A stretch of 64,000 nt of DNA from an uncultured Clostridia bacterium (GCA_948472945.1 CAOKVX010000014.1:1-64000), one strand, 5' to 3'. Positions 44,115 to 54,573 are shown, counted from the first letter of the stretch. Program-made: numbers and translations. Notes: generated by a model not told the origin, from the letters alone.

Positions 44115-45590
44115 ATGGTTAGACCAACATTGACAGAGGCGCTCGGATACGTAAACGACTTCAGGATGATTCCCGTGTGTAAGGAAATCTATTCAGATTT
44201 TATAACTCCGATACAGGCTCTTAGGAAACTTAAAAAAGCAGACGGACACTGCTATATGCTTGAGAGCGTGGAAAATCAGGAGCAATGGGGAAGATATACA
44301 TTTCTAGGTTACAAGCCTAAACTTTGTGTAACATGCCTTAACGGTAAACTAAAGGTTAAGGATATTGAAGGAGGGATTATCACCGAGAAAACGGCGGCGC
44401 ATCCGGGTGAATTCATAAGTGAGATGTTAAAAAACTATTTAAGCCCTAAGATTGAGGGGATGCCTACATTTACAGGAGGGTTTGTCGGATATTTTGCCTA
44501 TGATTTTATAAAATACAACGAGCCAAAACTTAACCTTAACCCTGAGGATGAAGAAGGTTTCAATGATGTTGATTTGATGCTCTTTGACAGAGTGATAGCG
44601 TTTGACAATGTAAGGCAGAAGATAATGGTTATAGTCAACGCCCCGGTTGATAATTTTGAGGGGAATTATATAAAAGCCGTTCAGGAGATAGATCAGATAA
44701 TCAATCTTATAAAATACGGCGAGGAGGAGAAAACGAACTCTGGAAGGATTATGTCGGAATATAGGGCGCTGTTTGATGAAGAATCGTTCTGTAAAATGGT
44801 TGATCGTGCAAAGAAATATATATGTGAGGGAGATATATTTCAGGTGGTTTTGTCAAACAGGCTTGAGGCAGATTTTGAAGGAAGCCTGCTTGATACGTAC
44901 AGAACATTAAGGACGATTAATCCCTCACCATATATGTTTTACTTTTGCGGGGACGATATAGAGGCTGCGGGCGCTTCACCGGAGACGCTTGTAAAACTTG
45001 AGAACGACGTTCTACATACGTTTCCGCTTGCTGGAACGAGAAAAAGGGGTACTGACAAAGCGGAGGACGAAGCGCTTGAGAGAGAGCTTCTTTCGGACGA
45101 AAAGGAATGTTCTGAACATAACATGCTTGTAGACCTTGGCCGGAACGATCTGGGGAGAATAAGTAAATTCGGATCGGTCGAGGTTGAAAAATATATGTCG
45201 GTTGAGAGATTCTCGCATGTTATGCACATTGGTTCTACCGTGAGAGGCATAATAAGGGATGATAAGGATGCGCTTGACGCGGTTTGCGCGGTACTTCCCG
45301 CCGGGACTTTATCAGGGGCGCCTAAAATAAGGGCATGCGAGATTATTAACGAACTTGAGGACAACAAGCGGGGAATATACGGCGGCGCAGTCGGATATTT
45401 GGATTTTACCGGAAACCTTGACACTTGTATTGCCATTAGGATTGCGTATAAGAAAAACGGAAAAGTATTTGTTAGGTCGGGAGCCGGAATCGTTGCGGAC
45501 AGTGTTCCCGAAAATGAATACAGGGAGTGTATTAACAAGGCTGCGGCTGTAATGTCGGCAATAGAAAAGTCACAGGAAATGGAGGTGTAG
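44115..45590 (+). CDS. trpE: Anthranilate synthase component I
   Basis: 491 residues, full length. The N-terminal part has the tryptophan-binding LLES-type motif as YMLESVENQEQWGRY. The chorismate-binding core includes GDIFQVVLSNR, AGASPETLVKL, FPLAGTRKRG and LVDLGRNDLGRI. It converts chorismate and ammonia (from TrpG) to anthranilate, the first step to tryptophan, and should be feedback-inhibited by tryptophan. It starts the T-box-controlled operon with a strong AAGGAGG site. Confidence 0.96.
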   Translation: MVRPTLTEALGYVNDFRMIPVCKEIYSDFITPIQALRKLKKADGHCYMLESVENQEQWGRYTFLGYKPKLCVTCLNGKLKVKDIEGGIITEKTAAHPGEFISEMLKNYLSPKIEGMPTFTGGFVGYFAYDFIKYNEPKLNLNPEDEEGFNDVDLMLFDRVIAFDNVRQKIMVIVNAPVDNFEGNYIKAVQEIDQIINLIKYGEEEKTNSGRIMSEYRALFDEESFCKMVDRAKKYICEGDIFQVVLSNRLEADFEGSLLDTYRTLRTINPSPYMFYFCGDDIEAAGASPETLVKLENDVLHTFPLAGTRKRGTDKAEDEALERELLSDEKECSEHNMLVDLGRNDLGRISKFGSVEVEKYMSVERFSHVMHIGSTVRGIIRDDKDALDAVCAVLPAGTLSGAPKIRACEIINELEDNKRGIYGGAVGYLDFTGNLDTCIAIRIAYKKNGKVFVRSGAGIVADSVPENEYRECINKAAAVMSAIEKSQEMEV

Positions 45591-45592
45591 AC

Positions 45593-46204
45593 ATGGTGCT
45601 TCTGATTGACAATTATGACAGTTTTTCATATAACCTCTACCAGCTTGTAGGTGATTTAACCCCCGATATAACCGTTGTAAGAAATGACGGGACGGATATT
45701 GAAAGAATTGAAATGCTTGCACCCTCGCATATAATCTTATCCCCGGGGCCCGGAAAACCTTCGGATGCGGGAATATGCGAGGAAGTTATAGATTATTTTA
45801 AGGGAAAAATTCCGATACTCGGAGTGTGTCTCGGACATCAGGCGATATGCGAGGTGTTCGGCGCGAGAGTGGGATATGCAAAAAGGCTTATGCACGGAAA
45901 AATTTCCGTGATTAACATTGACAATAAGAGCAGAATATTTGAAAGCATGGAGAGCTCTATGCAGGCGGCAAGATATCACTCGCTGTCAGCTATTAGGGAA
46001 ACGATTCCGTATGAACTTAAAGTTACAGCCAAGGCATCAGACGGGGAGATTATGGCGGTGGAACATACAGACTACCCTGTGTACGGCGTACAGTTCCATC
46101 CGGAATCGATACTTACCCCTTGCGGAAAAAATATTATAGAAAATTTCCTGAAAATTGTTGCACAGACAGTTGTCACAAAAATAGAAAGGAAGGTTTTGTT
46201 ATGA
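45593..46204 (+). CDS. trpG: Anthranilate synthase component II (glutamine amidotransferase)
   Basis: 203 residues. A class I amidotransferase with IDNYDSFSYNLYQL at the start, the oxyanion loop SPGPGKP, the catalytic cysteine in GVCLGHQAI and the His/Glu of GVQFHPES. It supplies ammonia from glutamine to TrpE. It begins 2 bases after trpE and overlaps trpD by ATGA. Confidence 0.96.
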   Translation: MVLLIDNYDSFSYNLYQLVGDLTPDITVVRNDGTDIERIEMLAPSHIILSPGPGKPSDAGICEEVIDYFKGKIPILGVCLGHQAICEVFGARVGYAKRLMHGKISVINIDNKSRIFESMESSMQAARYHSLSAIRETIPYELKVTAKASDGEIMAVEHTDYPVYGVQFHPESILTPCGKNIIENFLKIVAQTVVTKIERKVLL

Positions 46205-47217
46205 TAAAGGAAGCTATAAGCAAATTAATGAATGGTGAAAATATAACGGGCGTGGAAGCAGGTATTGTAATGGATGAGATAATGACAGGAAGAGCGACTC
46301 AGGCGCAGACATCGGCGTTTCTTATTGCACTTCACGTTAAGGGAGAGACGGTTGAGGAGATATCTGCCTGCGCGGACAGTATGAGAAAATTTTCCTCAAG
46401 GGTTGACAGGGGCGATATGGATGTGCTTGAGATTGTAGGAACCGGCGGGGATAGGTCAAACACATTTAACATATCTACGGCATCAGCATTTGTCGTGAGC
46501 GCGGCGGGCGTATGTGTGGCAAAGCACGGCAACAGGGCGGCGTCAAGTAAATGCGGAGCTGCCGACTGTCTTGAGGCTATGGGCTGCAACCTTATGATTG
46601 AGCCGAGAAGGAATGAACAGATTCTAAAAGAGACTAATATGTGCTTTATGTTTGCACAGAAATATCACTCTGCAATGAAATATGTAGCTTCTGTGAGAAA
46701 GGAAATAGGGGTTCCCACTGTGTTTAACATACTTGGACCGCTTTCAAATCCGGCGTATAACAATTACCAGCTTCTAGGAGTATATTCGGAGGAGCTTATG
46801 GAGCCGATGGCAAGAGTACTGTACAACATCGGAGTCACAAGGGCGATGGTAGTCCACGGCAGGGACGGGCTAGATGAGATATCAGTGTGCGCGCCGACCT
46901 CTGTAGTTGAGATGGTTGACGGGAAAATTTCCAGATACGAGATATCGCCGGAACAATTCGGAATTGAGACATATGACAAATCTGAGCTGACGGGCGGAAT
47001 GCCGGATGAAAATGCCGCTATTCTAAAGAGTATTTTAAGAGGAGACAGGGGCGCCAAGAGAAATGCGGTTCTCATCAATTCCGGGGCCGCCCTCCATATA
47101 GCGAAGCAGATTACTATTGAGGAAGGGGTAAGGCTTGCAGCAGATGCAATCGACAGCGGGGAGGCATACGCGCAGATGGAGAAATTTGTCATGGCATGTT
47201 CAGCCGGGGCTGCTTGA
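46201..47217 (+). CDS. trpD: Anthranilate phosphoribosyltransferase
   Basis: 338 residues. It joins anthranilate with PRPP. The signature loops are VGTGGDRSNTFNIST and AKHGNRAASSKCGAAD, and NILGPLSNPA follows. The ATG at 46201 overlaps the trpG stop in ATGA with AGGAAGG before it, so the longer upstream frame is not used. Confidence 0.96.
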   Translation: MIKEAISKLMNGENITGVEAGIVMDEIMTGRATQAQTSAFLIALHVKGETVEEISACADSMRKFSSRVDRGDMDVLEIVGTGGDRSNTFNISTASAFVVSAAGVCVAKHGNRAASSKCGAADCLEAMGCNLMIEPRRNEQILKETNMCFMFAQKYHSAMKYVASVRKEIGVPTVFNILGPLSNPAYNNYQLLGVYSEELMEPMARVLYNIGVTRAMVVHGRDGLDEISVCAPTSVVEMVDGKISRYEISPEQFGIETYDKSELTGGMPDENAAILKSILRGDRGAKRNAVLINSGAALHIAKQITIEEGVRLAADAIDSGEAYAQMEKFVMACSAGAA

Positions 47218-47286
47218 AATATACAGTGGATAATAAGTGATTTAAGCGCATATTATGCGTAGAATAATGCGAAAGGCAGTTAATAT

Positions 47287-48063
47287 ATGATATTAGATGA
47301 GATAGCTGAAAGAACCGTAAAACGCATTAACGATGAGAAAAAAATTTTTTCACTTTATGAAATGAGGAGACTGGCAGAGTCGGCTCCTGCGCCTGTTGAT
47401 TTCCCTTTTTACAGGGCGTTAAAAGAGGATGGAATATCGTTTATATGCGAGGTAAAGAAAGCGTCGCCGTCAAAGGGTGTTATATCGGAAGATTTTCCTT
47501 ACTTGAAGATAGCAGGAGACTATGAGTGTGCGGGCGCCAGAGCAATATCATGCCTTACGGAGCCTTACTACTTTAAGGGGAGCGACAAGTATCTTGTGGA
47601 AATTGCGGGTAAGTCCGGCATACCTGTTCTTAGAAAAGATTTTACCGTTGACGAGTATATGATTTATCAGGCAAAGGTGCTGGGTGCGTCGGTCATACTT
47701 TTAATTTGCTCTCTGCTTGACAGACAGGAGCTTATGGAATATAAAAACATAGCGCATTCGCTTGGCTTGTCAGCGCTCGTGGAGACGCACGACGAACGTG
47801 AAATTGAAGATGCGCTGTTTGCGGGAGCAGAAATTATAGGCGTAAATAACCGTGACCTTAAAACATTTGAAGTTGATGTCGAAAACTCTGTACGACTTAG
47901 GAAACTTGTGCCGCCGGAGGTCGCATTTGTCTCGGAGAGCGGAATTAAAACAAAGGAAGATATACGCAGGCTTGTACTTAACGGCGCCGACGCAGTGCTT
48001 ATAGGTGAAACGATTATGAAAAGCGGTGATAAGAGACGAATGCTTGAAGAATTGAGTGTTTGA
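47287..48063 (+). CDS. trpC: Indole-3-glycerol phosphate synthase
   Basis: 258 residues. A TIM barrel with the catalytic region FICEVKKASPSKGVI, VLRKDFTVDEYMIYQ, and VNNRDLKTFEVD. It closes the indole ring from carboxyphenylaminodeoxyribulose phosphate. It is not fused to TrpF, which follows as a separate gene 26 bases on. Confidence 0.95.
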   Translation: MILDEIAERTVKRINDEKKIFSLYEMRRLAESAPAPVDFPFYRALKEDGISFICEVKKASPSKGVISEDFPYLKIAGDYECAGARAISCLTEPYYFKGSDKYLVEIAGKSGIPVLRKDFTVDEYMIYQAKVLGASVILLICSLLDRQELMEYKNIAHSLGLSALVETHDEREIEDALFAGAEIIGVNNRDLKTFEVDVENSVRLRKLVPPEVAFVSESGIKTKEDIRRLVLNGADAVLIGETIMKSGDKRRMLEELSV

Positions 48064-48089
48064 AGATTATATACTAGGAGGCGGTAATA

Positions 48090-48728
48090 TTGAACGGCAT
48101 TAAGATAAAGCTGTGCGGCATGACGCGCGAATGTGACATTGAATACGCAAATGAGGCTAAGCCTGATTATGTGGGTTTTGTGTTTGCCGGAACGAAAACA
48201 AAGATATCGCATGACACTGCAAAAAAGTTCAGGAAGCTTCTGTCGGATAAAATTGAGGCCGTCGGGGTTTTTGCAGACGAGGACATCGGTGTGGTGGCAG
48301 AATTGTTAAATGAGGGTACTATAAACATCGCACAGCTTCACGGCGGCGAAGATGAGAAATTTATTTCAGAGTTAAAGAGAATGACAGGGTGTAAGGTAAT
48401 CAAGGCTGTACGGGTTGCCTCAGAGGAAGATATAATATGTGCGCATGGGACCGATGCGGACTATCTTTTGTTTGACGCATACAAAAAGGGGATTCCCGGA
48501 GGGACCGGGGAGATGTTTAAGTGGGCTTTTATTCAAAGGGCGTACAGTGTTATACAGGAGGAAAAATGGAAACCGTTTTTTCTTGCGGGCGGTATAAATA
48601 TTCATAATGTGCGCAGAGCGGCGGCTTTTAATCCATGCGGAATCGATTTAAGTTCGGGAATTGAGACCGAAGGATTTAAAGATAGAGATAAGATGATTGG
48701 TATTGTCAGGAGGATTAGAGATGTCTAA
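48090..48728 (+). CDS. trpF: Phosphoribosylanthranilate isomerase
   Basis: 212 residues. It opens [16 protein letters not shown] and has [26 protein letters not shown] and [11 protein letters not shown], typical of TrpF. The start is a TTG at 48090 with AGGAGG ahead. It overlaps trpB by 8 bases. Confidence 0.94.
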   Translation: MNGIKIKLCGMTRECDIEYANEAKPDYVGFVFAGTKTKISHDTAKKFRKLLSDKIEAVGVFADEDIGVVAELLNEGTINIAQLHGGEDEKFISELKRMTGCKVIKAVRVASEEDIICAHGTDADYLLFDAYKKGIPGGTGEMFKWAFIQRAYSVIQEEKWKPFFLAGGINIHNVRRAAAFNPCGIDLSSGIETEGFKDRDKMIGIVRRIRDV

Positions 48729-49914
48729 AATGTCTAAAGGAAGATTTGGAGTTCATGGCGGGATGTATATACCGGAAACGCTTATGAACGCGGTAAATGA
48801 GGTTGATGAAGCATACAGGAAATATAAGGATGACCCTGAATTCAACAGGGAACTTACGTCTATGTTAAATGAGTACGCCGGAAGGCCTAGCAGGCTGTAT
48901 TATGCAAAGCGTATGACAAAGGCGCTTAGGGGAGCTAAAATATACTTAAAGAGGGAGGATATGAACCATACGGGTTCGCATAAGGTTAACAACGTAATCG
49001 GGCAGATGCTGCTTGCAAAGCGCATGGGAAAGACAAGGGTGATTGCCGAGACGGGTGCAGGGCAGCACGGCGTTGCGACAGCCACGGTTGCTGCAATGAT
49101 GGATATGGAATGTGAGATATTCATGGGAAAAGAGGATACAGTAAGGCAGGCGCTTAACGTGTACAGGATGAAGCTGCTCGGCGCAAAGGTACATGTGGTT
49201 GATTCGGGTACGGCAACGCTCAAAGACGCTGTGTCGGAAACATTCCGCGAGTGGACAAACCGCATTGATGACACACATTATGTTCTCGGTTCGGTTATGG
49301 GGCCTTATCCGTTTCCGGAGATGGTCCGCGATTTCCAGTCGGTTATAAGCAGGGAGATTAAATCGCAGATTATGGAGAAAGAGGGAAAACTTCCTGACGC
49401 GGTTATAGCGTGCGTGGGCGGCGGCTCAAACGCAATGGGAGCTTTCTATAACTTCATAGAAGATAAAAACGTAAAGCTTATAGGATGCGAGGCGGCGGGA
49501 AAGGGAGTAGACACGTTTGAGACCGCAGCCACGATAAGTGTCGGGAGGCCCGGAATATTCCACGGTATGAAATCTTATTTCTGTCAGGATGAATACGGTC
49601 AGATTGCGCCAGTATACTCGATATCTGCCGGTCTTGATTATCCGGGAATCGGACCTGAACATGCGTATCTGCACGATTTAGGCAGGGCAGAGTATGTAGC
49701 CGTTACCGACGATGAGGCTGTAGAGGCGTTTGAGTATCTGTCTCGCACGGAGGGAGTTATCCCGGCTATCGAGAGCGCGCATGCGGTAGCGCACGCCATG
49801 AAGCTTGCGCCTGCGATGGCAGAGGACAAAATAATTGTAATTAATATTTCAGGACGAGGAGACAAGGACTGTGCGGCGATTGCACGCTACAGGGGGGAGG
49901 ATATTTATGAGTAG
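48721..49914 (+). CDS. trpB: Tryptophan synthase beta chain
   Basis: 397 residues. The PLP lysine lies in [15 protein letters not shown] (about residue 88), with [17 protein letters not shown] and the phosphate loop VGGGSNAMG. It makes tryptophan from indole and serine. It is the TrpB1 type, followed by trpA with an 8-base overlap; the ATG at 48721 fits both the overlap and the family start. Confidence 0.97.
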   Translation: MSKMSKGRFGVHGGMYIPETLMNAVNEVDEAYRKYKDDPEFNRELTSMLNEYAGRPSRLYYAKRMTKALRGAKIYLKREDMNHTGSHKVNNVIGQMLLAKRMGKTRVIAETGAGQHGVATATVAAMMDMECEIFMGKEDTVRQALNVYRMKLLGAKVHVVDSGTATLKDAVSETFREWTNRIDDTHYVLGSVMGPYPFPEMVRDFQSVISREIKSQIMEKEGKLPDAVIACVGGGSNAMGAFYNFIEDKNVKLIGCEAAGKGVDTFETAATISVGRPGIFHGMKSYFCQDEYGQIAPVYSISAGLDYPGIGPEHAYLHDLGRAEYVAVTDDEAVEAFEYLSRTEGVIPAIESAHAVAHAMKLAPAMAEDKIIVINISGRGDKDCAAIARYRGEDIYE

Positions 49915-50683
49915 AATTACTGAAACATTCAAGGACAAAAAGGCGTTTATACCCTTTATTACATGCGGGGACCCGGACCTTGAAACTACGGAGAAGCTTG
50001 TTTATGCTATGGATAGGGCGAGAGCCGACATTATTGAGCTCGGCATTCCATTTTCAGACCCTATGGCCGAAGGGCCTGTGATACAGGCGGCCAACATACG
50101 AGCCCTGTCGGGTGTGGGCATGGTTACGACGGACAAAGTATTCGACATGGTAAGGAAGATAAGAAAAACGACGGATATTCCACTTGTTTTCATGACTTAT
50201 GCAAATGTTGTATTCTCGTATGGCTCGGAGAGATTCATTTCTGCGTGCAGGGAGTCCGGGATGGACGGACTTATTCTCCCTGATATACCGTATGAGGAAA
50301 AGGATGAATTTGCGCCGCTTTGCAGGCGGTACGGGATTGATTTTATATCGCTTGTCGCGCCTACGTCCGAGGACAGAATTGAGAAAATTGCCAATGATGC
50401 GGAAGGATTCATGTATTGCGTGTCATCGCTCGGCGTTACGGGCACGCGCTCCGGAATAACAACCGACGTCGGGGAAATGGTAAAACGGGTAAAGAAAATA
50501 AAAGATATACCGTGCGCCGTAGGTTTCGGAATATCCGATACGGTTACCGCAAAAGATATGGCCGCGTGTTCCGACGGCGTTATAGTAGGAAGTGCAATAA
50601 TAAAAATTATAGCCGAGTATAAGAGAGATTGCATTCCCTATGTAGAAGATTACGTAAGAAAGATGAAAGAGGCTGTCAGTTAG
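49907..50683 (+). CDS. trpA: Tryptophan synthase alpha chain
   Basis: 258 residues. A TIM barrel with [12 protein letters not shown], the catalytic Glu in [19 protein letters not shown] and [12 protein letters not shown]. It cleaves indole-glycerol phosphate and passes indole to TrpB. It ends the operon; its stop lies in the loop of the terminator hairpin. Confidence 0.97.
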   Translation: MSRITETFKDKKAFIPFITCGDPDLETTEKLVYAMDRARADIIELGIPFSDPMAEGPVIQAANIRALSGVGMVTTDKVFDMVRKIRKTTDIPLVFMTYANVVFSYGSERFISACRESGMDGLILPDIPYEEKDEFAPLCRRYGIDFISLVAPTSEDRIEKIANDAEGFMYCVSSLGVTGTRSGITTDVGEMVKRVKKIKDIPCAVGFGISDTVTAKDMAACSDGVIVGSAIIKIIAEYKRDCIPYVEDYVRKMKEAVS

Positions 50684-50696
50684 CGACAGTCTCTTT
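50666..50696 (+). terminator. Terminator of the trp operon
   Basis: AAAGAGGCTGTC (50666-50677) pairs with GACAGTCTCTTT (50685-50696), one wobble pair. The trpA TAG sits in the loop. The T tract is short. Confidence 0.7.
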
Positions 50697-50737
50697 CATT
50701 CTGTTCTTTACAATTATTTACAATTAACCGATAAATA

Positions 50738-52927
50738 TTATTTTACCGAATGACCGGCGATAAACTGCTCAATTTTATCGGATTCCATTAGAACATATAC
50801 TGTATCTTCAATGGACAGACTGTCGTCTGCATCATGATCAAAGTAATTGGAATAATCATAGGACGAGAAATTAATTGATAATATGCTGTAGTTCTCGCTG
50901 TCAATAGATTCTATAGGCGCAGGATTGCTGAAACTGGATTTAACAAAATCTATTATTTTGCTTTCGTCATCTATGGACGCTATGAGATTATCTTCAGTTA
51001 CCTCTCCACTGTCGTTCCGGTTATACTTATAAATTTCCAAAGGACCTCTGTAATCTGAATCAAAGATGCAGTATGATTTGCAGAATTTAAAGTCCTCTGA
51101 CAGTAAGTCTATAGATATTGAATATCCCATGTCGTCGTCCTTGCTGCTATTTTGGTCTACCGCATTTATTACCCTGTTTATTTTATCCGCGTCATTTTTT
51201 GTAATGGACGCATTAATGGTATTGATATAGGCGAGCAGTGTTTTAGGCGTCATTATATTTAACGGCATGTTGGTATAAGTTGTTTTGTCATCAATTATTG
51301 TCTGGAATGTAAGGCCAATCGGAGAATTGTTCATACTGATTTGCTCGGCCCAGTTTGCGGGGTCTATTGATTTCAGTTCCTCCCTGAGGGTGTTGTATAT
51401 TTCCTCTGATTTTTTTTCGTCAATAGCGCCGCCGATTTCAATGAGCGCCGAATATTTGTCATACTCTGGCAGGTTTGTGAATATCTGCTGTATATCGTTA
51501 TTTGCATATAAAATGTTATAAAACTGTTTAAATTCATCTTCAGGTATGCACAGGTTTCTGTATTTCATAAAGACGCCTGATTTTATGCCGACTGAAATCA
51601 CGCTGTAGTCATCTCTGGAGAAATTGTTGTATGCATTGTTATTTTTACAGTGTTTCACAGTATCGGCGAGTTTATCGGACACAAAGTTGATAAGCTCCGG
51701 CTCTGTGATTTTATAATTTCCAAGTATGCGTTCAAAGTATGTCGGTTCAGAATATGGCGATTCGTCCTGCACAAGTGTTATATACTCTATCTTATCAGCG
51801 GACGGCGTATAGTTTAGCTGCGTGGTATTAATTAAATACAAACCTACAATAATCAGTATGTTTGTAATAACCAGAATGCCGACGGAAGGAATGGCTTTCC
51901 GTACGTTCCTTATTTTTCTGCTTGAAATAAATTCGTATATGAACATAATTAATATCGCGATGATATATATAATGAATATGTTAAATATCTCCGAAGCCCC
52001 AATACTCTCAACGCCGATAATTCTGTAGTAAATTATCGGGAGGGCAAACAGTGTGACAGGAAGCGCTATGGCTATCCTTATGATGCACTGGGTTTTTTTG
52101 CCAGACGCCGGCGTGCCGGCGGTTTCACTCTTTCTTCTCACAAACAAAAATCCTGCGGCGGCAAAATAAATTACGGCTAGTGCAGACGTATATATTAACG
52201 GAGCCGCAGCAAAGAACGACGGCGTACTATTCAGGAATACAGAGAAAACGGAATCAAAAACAATATTCATGTCACTGTAAAACAATGGAAACAGCTTGTC
52301 GGCTACAAATACGCCGTGAGCGGTTGTAATAATTGAGCAAAACAGCGTGATAAGTATTCTTGGAAGAAAGATAATCAGTCCCGATACCGCAACATTGGTG
52401 AAAGTGGTACCTGTTATGGAGCAGGCCAGAACGATTGATGCTGTAACCAGAAGCGAGCATATAAAAATTGAAAGCGCAAACAGCAGCAGTCTTCCTATAT
52501 TCAGAATAAAATATTTGCTTAATATGGTGTAAATTAATATTGAAACAATGATGTTGCTTAACAATACTATTATAATCCATGATATTACGCTCGCGATTAT
52601 CGTAAGGTAAAGACAAGTCCTTGTATGCGGGAACGAGTGGTAGTAGTCGCATGCATTTCGTTTTGTGAGAAAGTTAAATGCGTATAGAACAAGCACCGGT
52701 ACATATATCGTGAATATAAACGCGAAATAAAAAAATGAACCTATGATATTTACTACAGTTTTTGAATCCGGTGAAAGCGCCAATATATCAAACATATTGT
52801 TTATTGGAACCAGAACCGTAAAAAGCATCAGTATCCCAAGGAATATAAGGCTTAAAATACTTTGCTGCCTGAAAAACTCTTTATATAATTTTAAATTTAT
52901 ATAGTTATATTGCTTATCTTTATTCAT
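50738..52927 (-). CDS. ABC-2 type transporter permease with large soluble domain
   Basis: 729 residues. Six or more membrane segments fill residues 20-340 (NFLTKRNACDYYHSFPHTRT is a typical early loop), then one more at about 345-370. The remaining 350 residues are soluble, apparently external, and resemble the DUF6449-type domain found in such permeases as I recall it. It is the membrane partner of the ATPase encoded upstream on the same strand, 62 bases away. The GntR-ATPase-permease layout recalls the Bacillus YtrABCD type of exporter that responds to envelope antibiotics; the substrate is not known. Confidence 0.85.
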   Translation of the reverse strand: MNKDKQYNYINLKLYKEFFRQQSILSLIFLGILMLFTVLVPINNMFDILALSPDSKTVVNIIGSFFYFAFIFTIYVPVLVLYAFNFLTKRNACDYYHSFPHTRTCLYLTIIASVISWIIIVLLSNIIVSILIYTILSKYFILNIGRLLLFALSIFICSLLVTASIVLACSITGTTFTNVAVSGLIIFLPRILITLFCSIITTAHGVFVADKLFPLFYSDMNIVFDSVFSVFLNSTPSFFAAAPLIYTSALAVIYFAAAGFLFVRRKSETAGTPASGKKTQCIIRIAIALPVTLFALPIIYYRIIGVESIGASEIFNIFIIYIIAILIMFIYEFISSRKIRNVRKAIPSVGILVITNILIIVGLYLINTTQLNYTPSADKIEYITLVQDESPYSEPTYFERILGNYKITEPELINFVSDKLADTVKHCKNNNAYNNFSRDDYSVISVGIKSGVFMKYRNLCIPEDEFKQFYNILYANNDIQQIFTNLPEYDKYSALIEIGGAIDEKKSEEIYNTLREELKSIDPANWAEQISMNNSPIGLTFQTIIDDKTTYTNMPLNIMTPKTLLAYINTINASITKNDADKINRVINAVDQNSSKDDDMGYSISIDLLSEDFKFCKSYCIFDSDYRGPLEIYKYNRNDSGEVTEDNLIASIDDESKIIDFVKSSFSNPAPIESIDSENYSILSINFSSYDYSNYFDHDADDSLSIEDTVYVLMESDKIEQFIAGHSVK

Positions 52928-52989
52928 GTCTATGTCTCCTTATATTAATAATCTGACTTCCGGTAACATTAGTTAAACGCTGATGAACC

Positions 52990-53895
52990 TCAGTCCAATA
53001 TATTGTCAAATACATATCCGAGCGCCTCCATCTCAAAGGTAAACACCTCTTCAAGTGTAAGCGGCAGGGCTTCGATTAAAATTGGATTTAGTGTTTTTAG
53101 TTTATCCATTGTAGTATCATAGTCGCCGCGGACTATCATATTCGTTACGCTTCCCGACTTTTTGATATTGTGAATATCAAGTTCAAGCGGAGTAAATATA
53201 TCGGCTTTGTATTCGTCGCTAAGAGCAATCTGAATCTTAAACTGACTGGTTTTAAGGTTATTTATATCATTTTCAAGCACAAGACCGCCTTTGTGGAGAA
53301 GCGCAAGCTGGTCGCATATGTCTTCAAGTTCCCTGAGGGAATGCGACGTTATAATCGAGGTCGTTTGATTGTCGATTACATCTTTGCATATCAGGCCTTT
53401 TACGAGATTACGCATAACCGGATCAAGACCGTCAAATGTCTCGTCAAAAAAGAGATAATCAGGTTTTGAAGAAAGTGCAAGTATAATCGCAGCCTGTCTT
53501 TTCATTCCCTTTGAAAATGTACTTATATTTTTGTCCGGATTAAGGTTAAACTGGGCTGTAAGGCTTGTGAACCGCTCCATGTCGAAACTTTCATATATGG
53601 ACTTATAGAACTGCGCCATGCGTTTCATGCTTGACGACGGCAGAAAATACAGCTCGTCAGGTACGTAACATATTCTTTTTTTAATATCGGAATTTTCGTA
53701 AAGCGGGTAGTCGTCAATGTATATTTTTCCTTTATCCGCTTTGTATACTCCGGTTAGAAGCCGCAAGAAAGTTGATTTTCCCGCTCCGTTGGAACCGACC
53801 ATTCCATATATACAGCCTTTGGGAATTGAACAGCTGACATCCGAGAGTGCGGTAAAATCCTCAAATTGTTTTGTAAGATTATATGTCTTAATCAT
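52990..53895 (-). CDS. ABC transporter ATP-binding protein (YtrB-like)
   Basis: 301 residues. Walker A GSNGAGKST (about 34-42), signature STFSKGMKRQ (about 125-134), and Walker B YLFFDETFDGLDP (about 147-159) are intact. The signature FSKGMKR instead of LSGGQ is typical of exporters of this group. It pairs with the downstream permease and lies just after the GntR regulator. Confidence 0.93.
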   Translation of the reverse strand: MIKTYNLTKQFEDFTALSDVSCSIPKGCIYGMVGSNGAGKSTFLRLLTGVYKADKGKIYIDDYPLYENSDIKKRICYVPDELYFLPSSSMKRMAQFYKSIYESFDMERFTSLTAQFNLNPDKNISTFSKGMKRQAAIILALSSKPDYLFFDETFDGLDPVMRNLVKGLICKDVIDNQTTSIITSHSLRELEDICDQLALLHKGGLVLENDINNLKTSQFKIQIALSDEYKADIFTPLELDIHNIKKSGSVTNMIVRGDYDTTMDKLKTLNPILIEALPLTLEEVFTFEMEALGYVFDNILD

Positions 53896-53936
53896 AAATT
53901 AATTGTCCTCCTTAAATAAATTATTTGAGCAGGCGT

Positions 53937-54320
53937 TTATTCAGCCTTGTCTGTACAGTATTTGAAAGCATCGTCAACGCACGATATAATTTCTGCGTAG
54001 CTGACCCCTGCTATGACAAGTTTACTTAAAAGCCCCATTAGTTCATCAAGCCTGCTGCGGTTATTTTCCTTTAATATGCCTAGTGCGTTGTCAGATACAA
54101 ACGAGCCACGGCCCGGAACAGACGAAGTTATGCCTTTTCGGTCGAGTTCCGAATAAGCTTTTTGAATTGTATTTGGATTAATTGACAGTTCAATTGACAG
54201 GCTCCTCACTGACGGCAGTTTGTCACCGGATTTGTATACTCCGACAAGTACGAAATTCTCAATCTGTTCGATTATCTGTTCATATACCGGTGTGCGGGAC
54301 ATGTAATTGATATTTATCAT
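53937..54320 (-). CDS. GntR-family regulator (YtrA subfamily)
   Basis: 127 residues: a winged-helix domain (about 10-75) with SGDKLPSVRSLSIELSINPN and RKGITSSVPGRGSFVSD, then a short dimerisation helix pair. The short C-terminal part marks the YtrA subfamily, which represses adjacent ABC exporter operons. The ATG at 54320 has AGAGGTGA before it; an upstream ATG in frame has no ribosome site. An inverted repeat overlapping the promoter just upstream fits autoregulation. Confidence 0.92.
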   Translation of the reverse strand: MININYMSRTPVYEQIIEQIENFVLVGVYKSGDKLPSVRSLSIELSINPNTIQKAYSELDRKGITSSVPGRGSFVSDNALGILKENNRSRLDELMGLLSKLVIAGVSYAEIISCVDDAFKYCTDKAE

Positions 54321-54395
54321 AAATTCACCTCTTTTCCGTTCAATATTGTGCTGAATAGTCATATTATATGCTGTATTAAATATACTATACATACT

Positions 54396-54422
54396 AACTG
54401 TAACATGACAAGTAGTACAGTT
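54396..54422 (-). promoter_or_regulatory. Candidate YtrA-type operator over the GntR promoter
   Basis: AACTGTA (54396-54402) and TACAGTT (54416-54422) form a perfect inverted repeat with 13 bases between. On the minus strand the -35 TTGTCA lies inside it and, 16 bases on, TATAGT is the -10. A repressor bound here would block transcription of the GntR-ABC operon. Confidence 0.55.
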
Positions 54423-54480
54423 GGTATGGTATTAATATATATCTTTAAAGCTCGGAAGTCAAGGGGAAATTCAATTTATT

Positions 54481-54573
54481 CCCGCGAGCAGCAGTCTTAA
54501 GCGTCGGGGGGACGCTTGTTAAGGACGGGTCGGAACAAAGTGTGTAGACTGAAGCAGCCAAGCTTGCTGCGGG
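54481..54573 (+). other. Candidate structured RNA element
   Basis: The 93 bases can fold as CCCGC (54481) with GCGGG (54573), AGTCT (54493-54497) with AGACT (54546-54550), and an inner hairpin AAGCGTC-GGGGG-GACGCTT (54499-54517). The 3' half also has GCAGC (54554-54558) with GCTGC (54566-54570). It lies before the promoter of the GT-C gene, not in its mRNA. I know of no family that matches; it may be a small RNA or chance. Confidence 0.3.

Noticed and set aside
44939-45538. 199-codon frame antisense to trpE
   Set aside because: It lies wholly inside a certain gene and is Ser/Pro-rich, as expected of an antisense shadow.
54551-54573. Resemblance to the SRP (4.5S) RNA motif GAAGCAGCCAAG
   Set aside because: The partner strand CAGGTC and the GGAA tetraloop of the SRP domain are absent, so the match is taken as chance.
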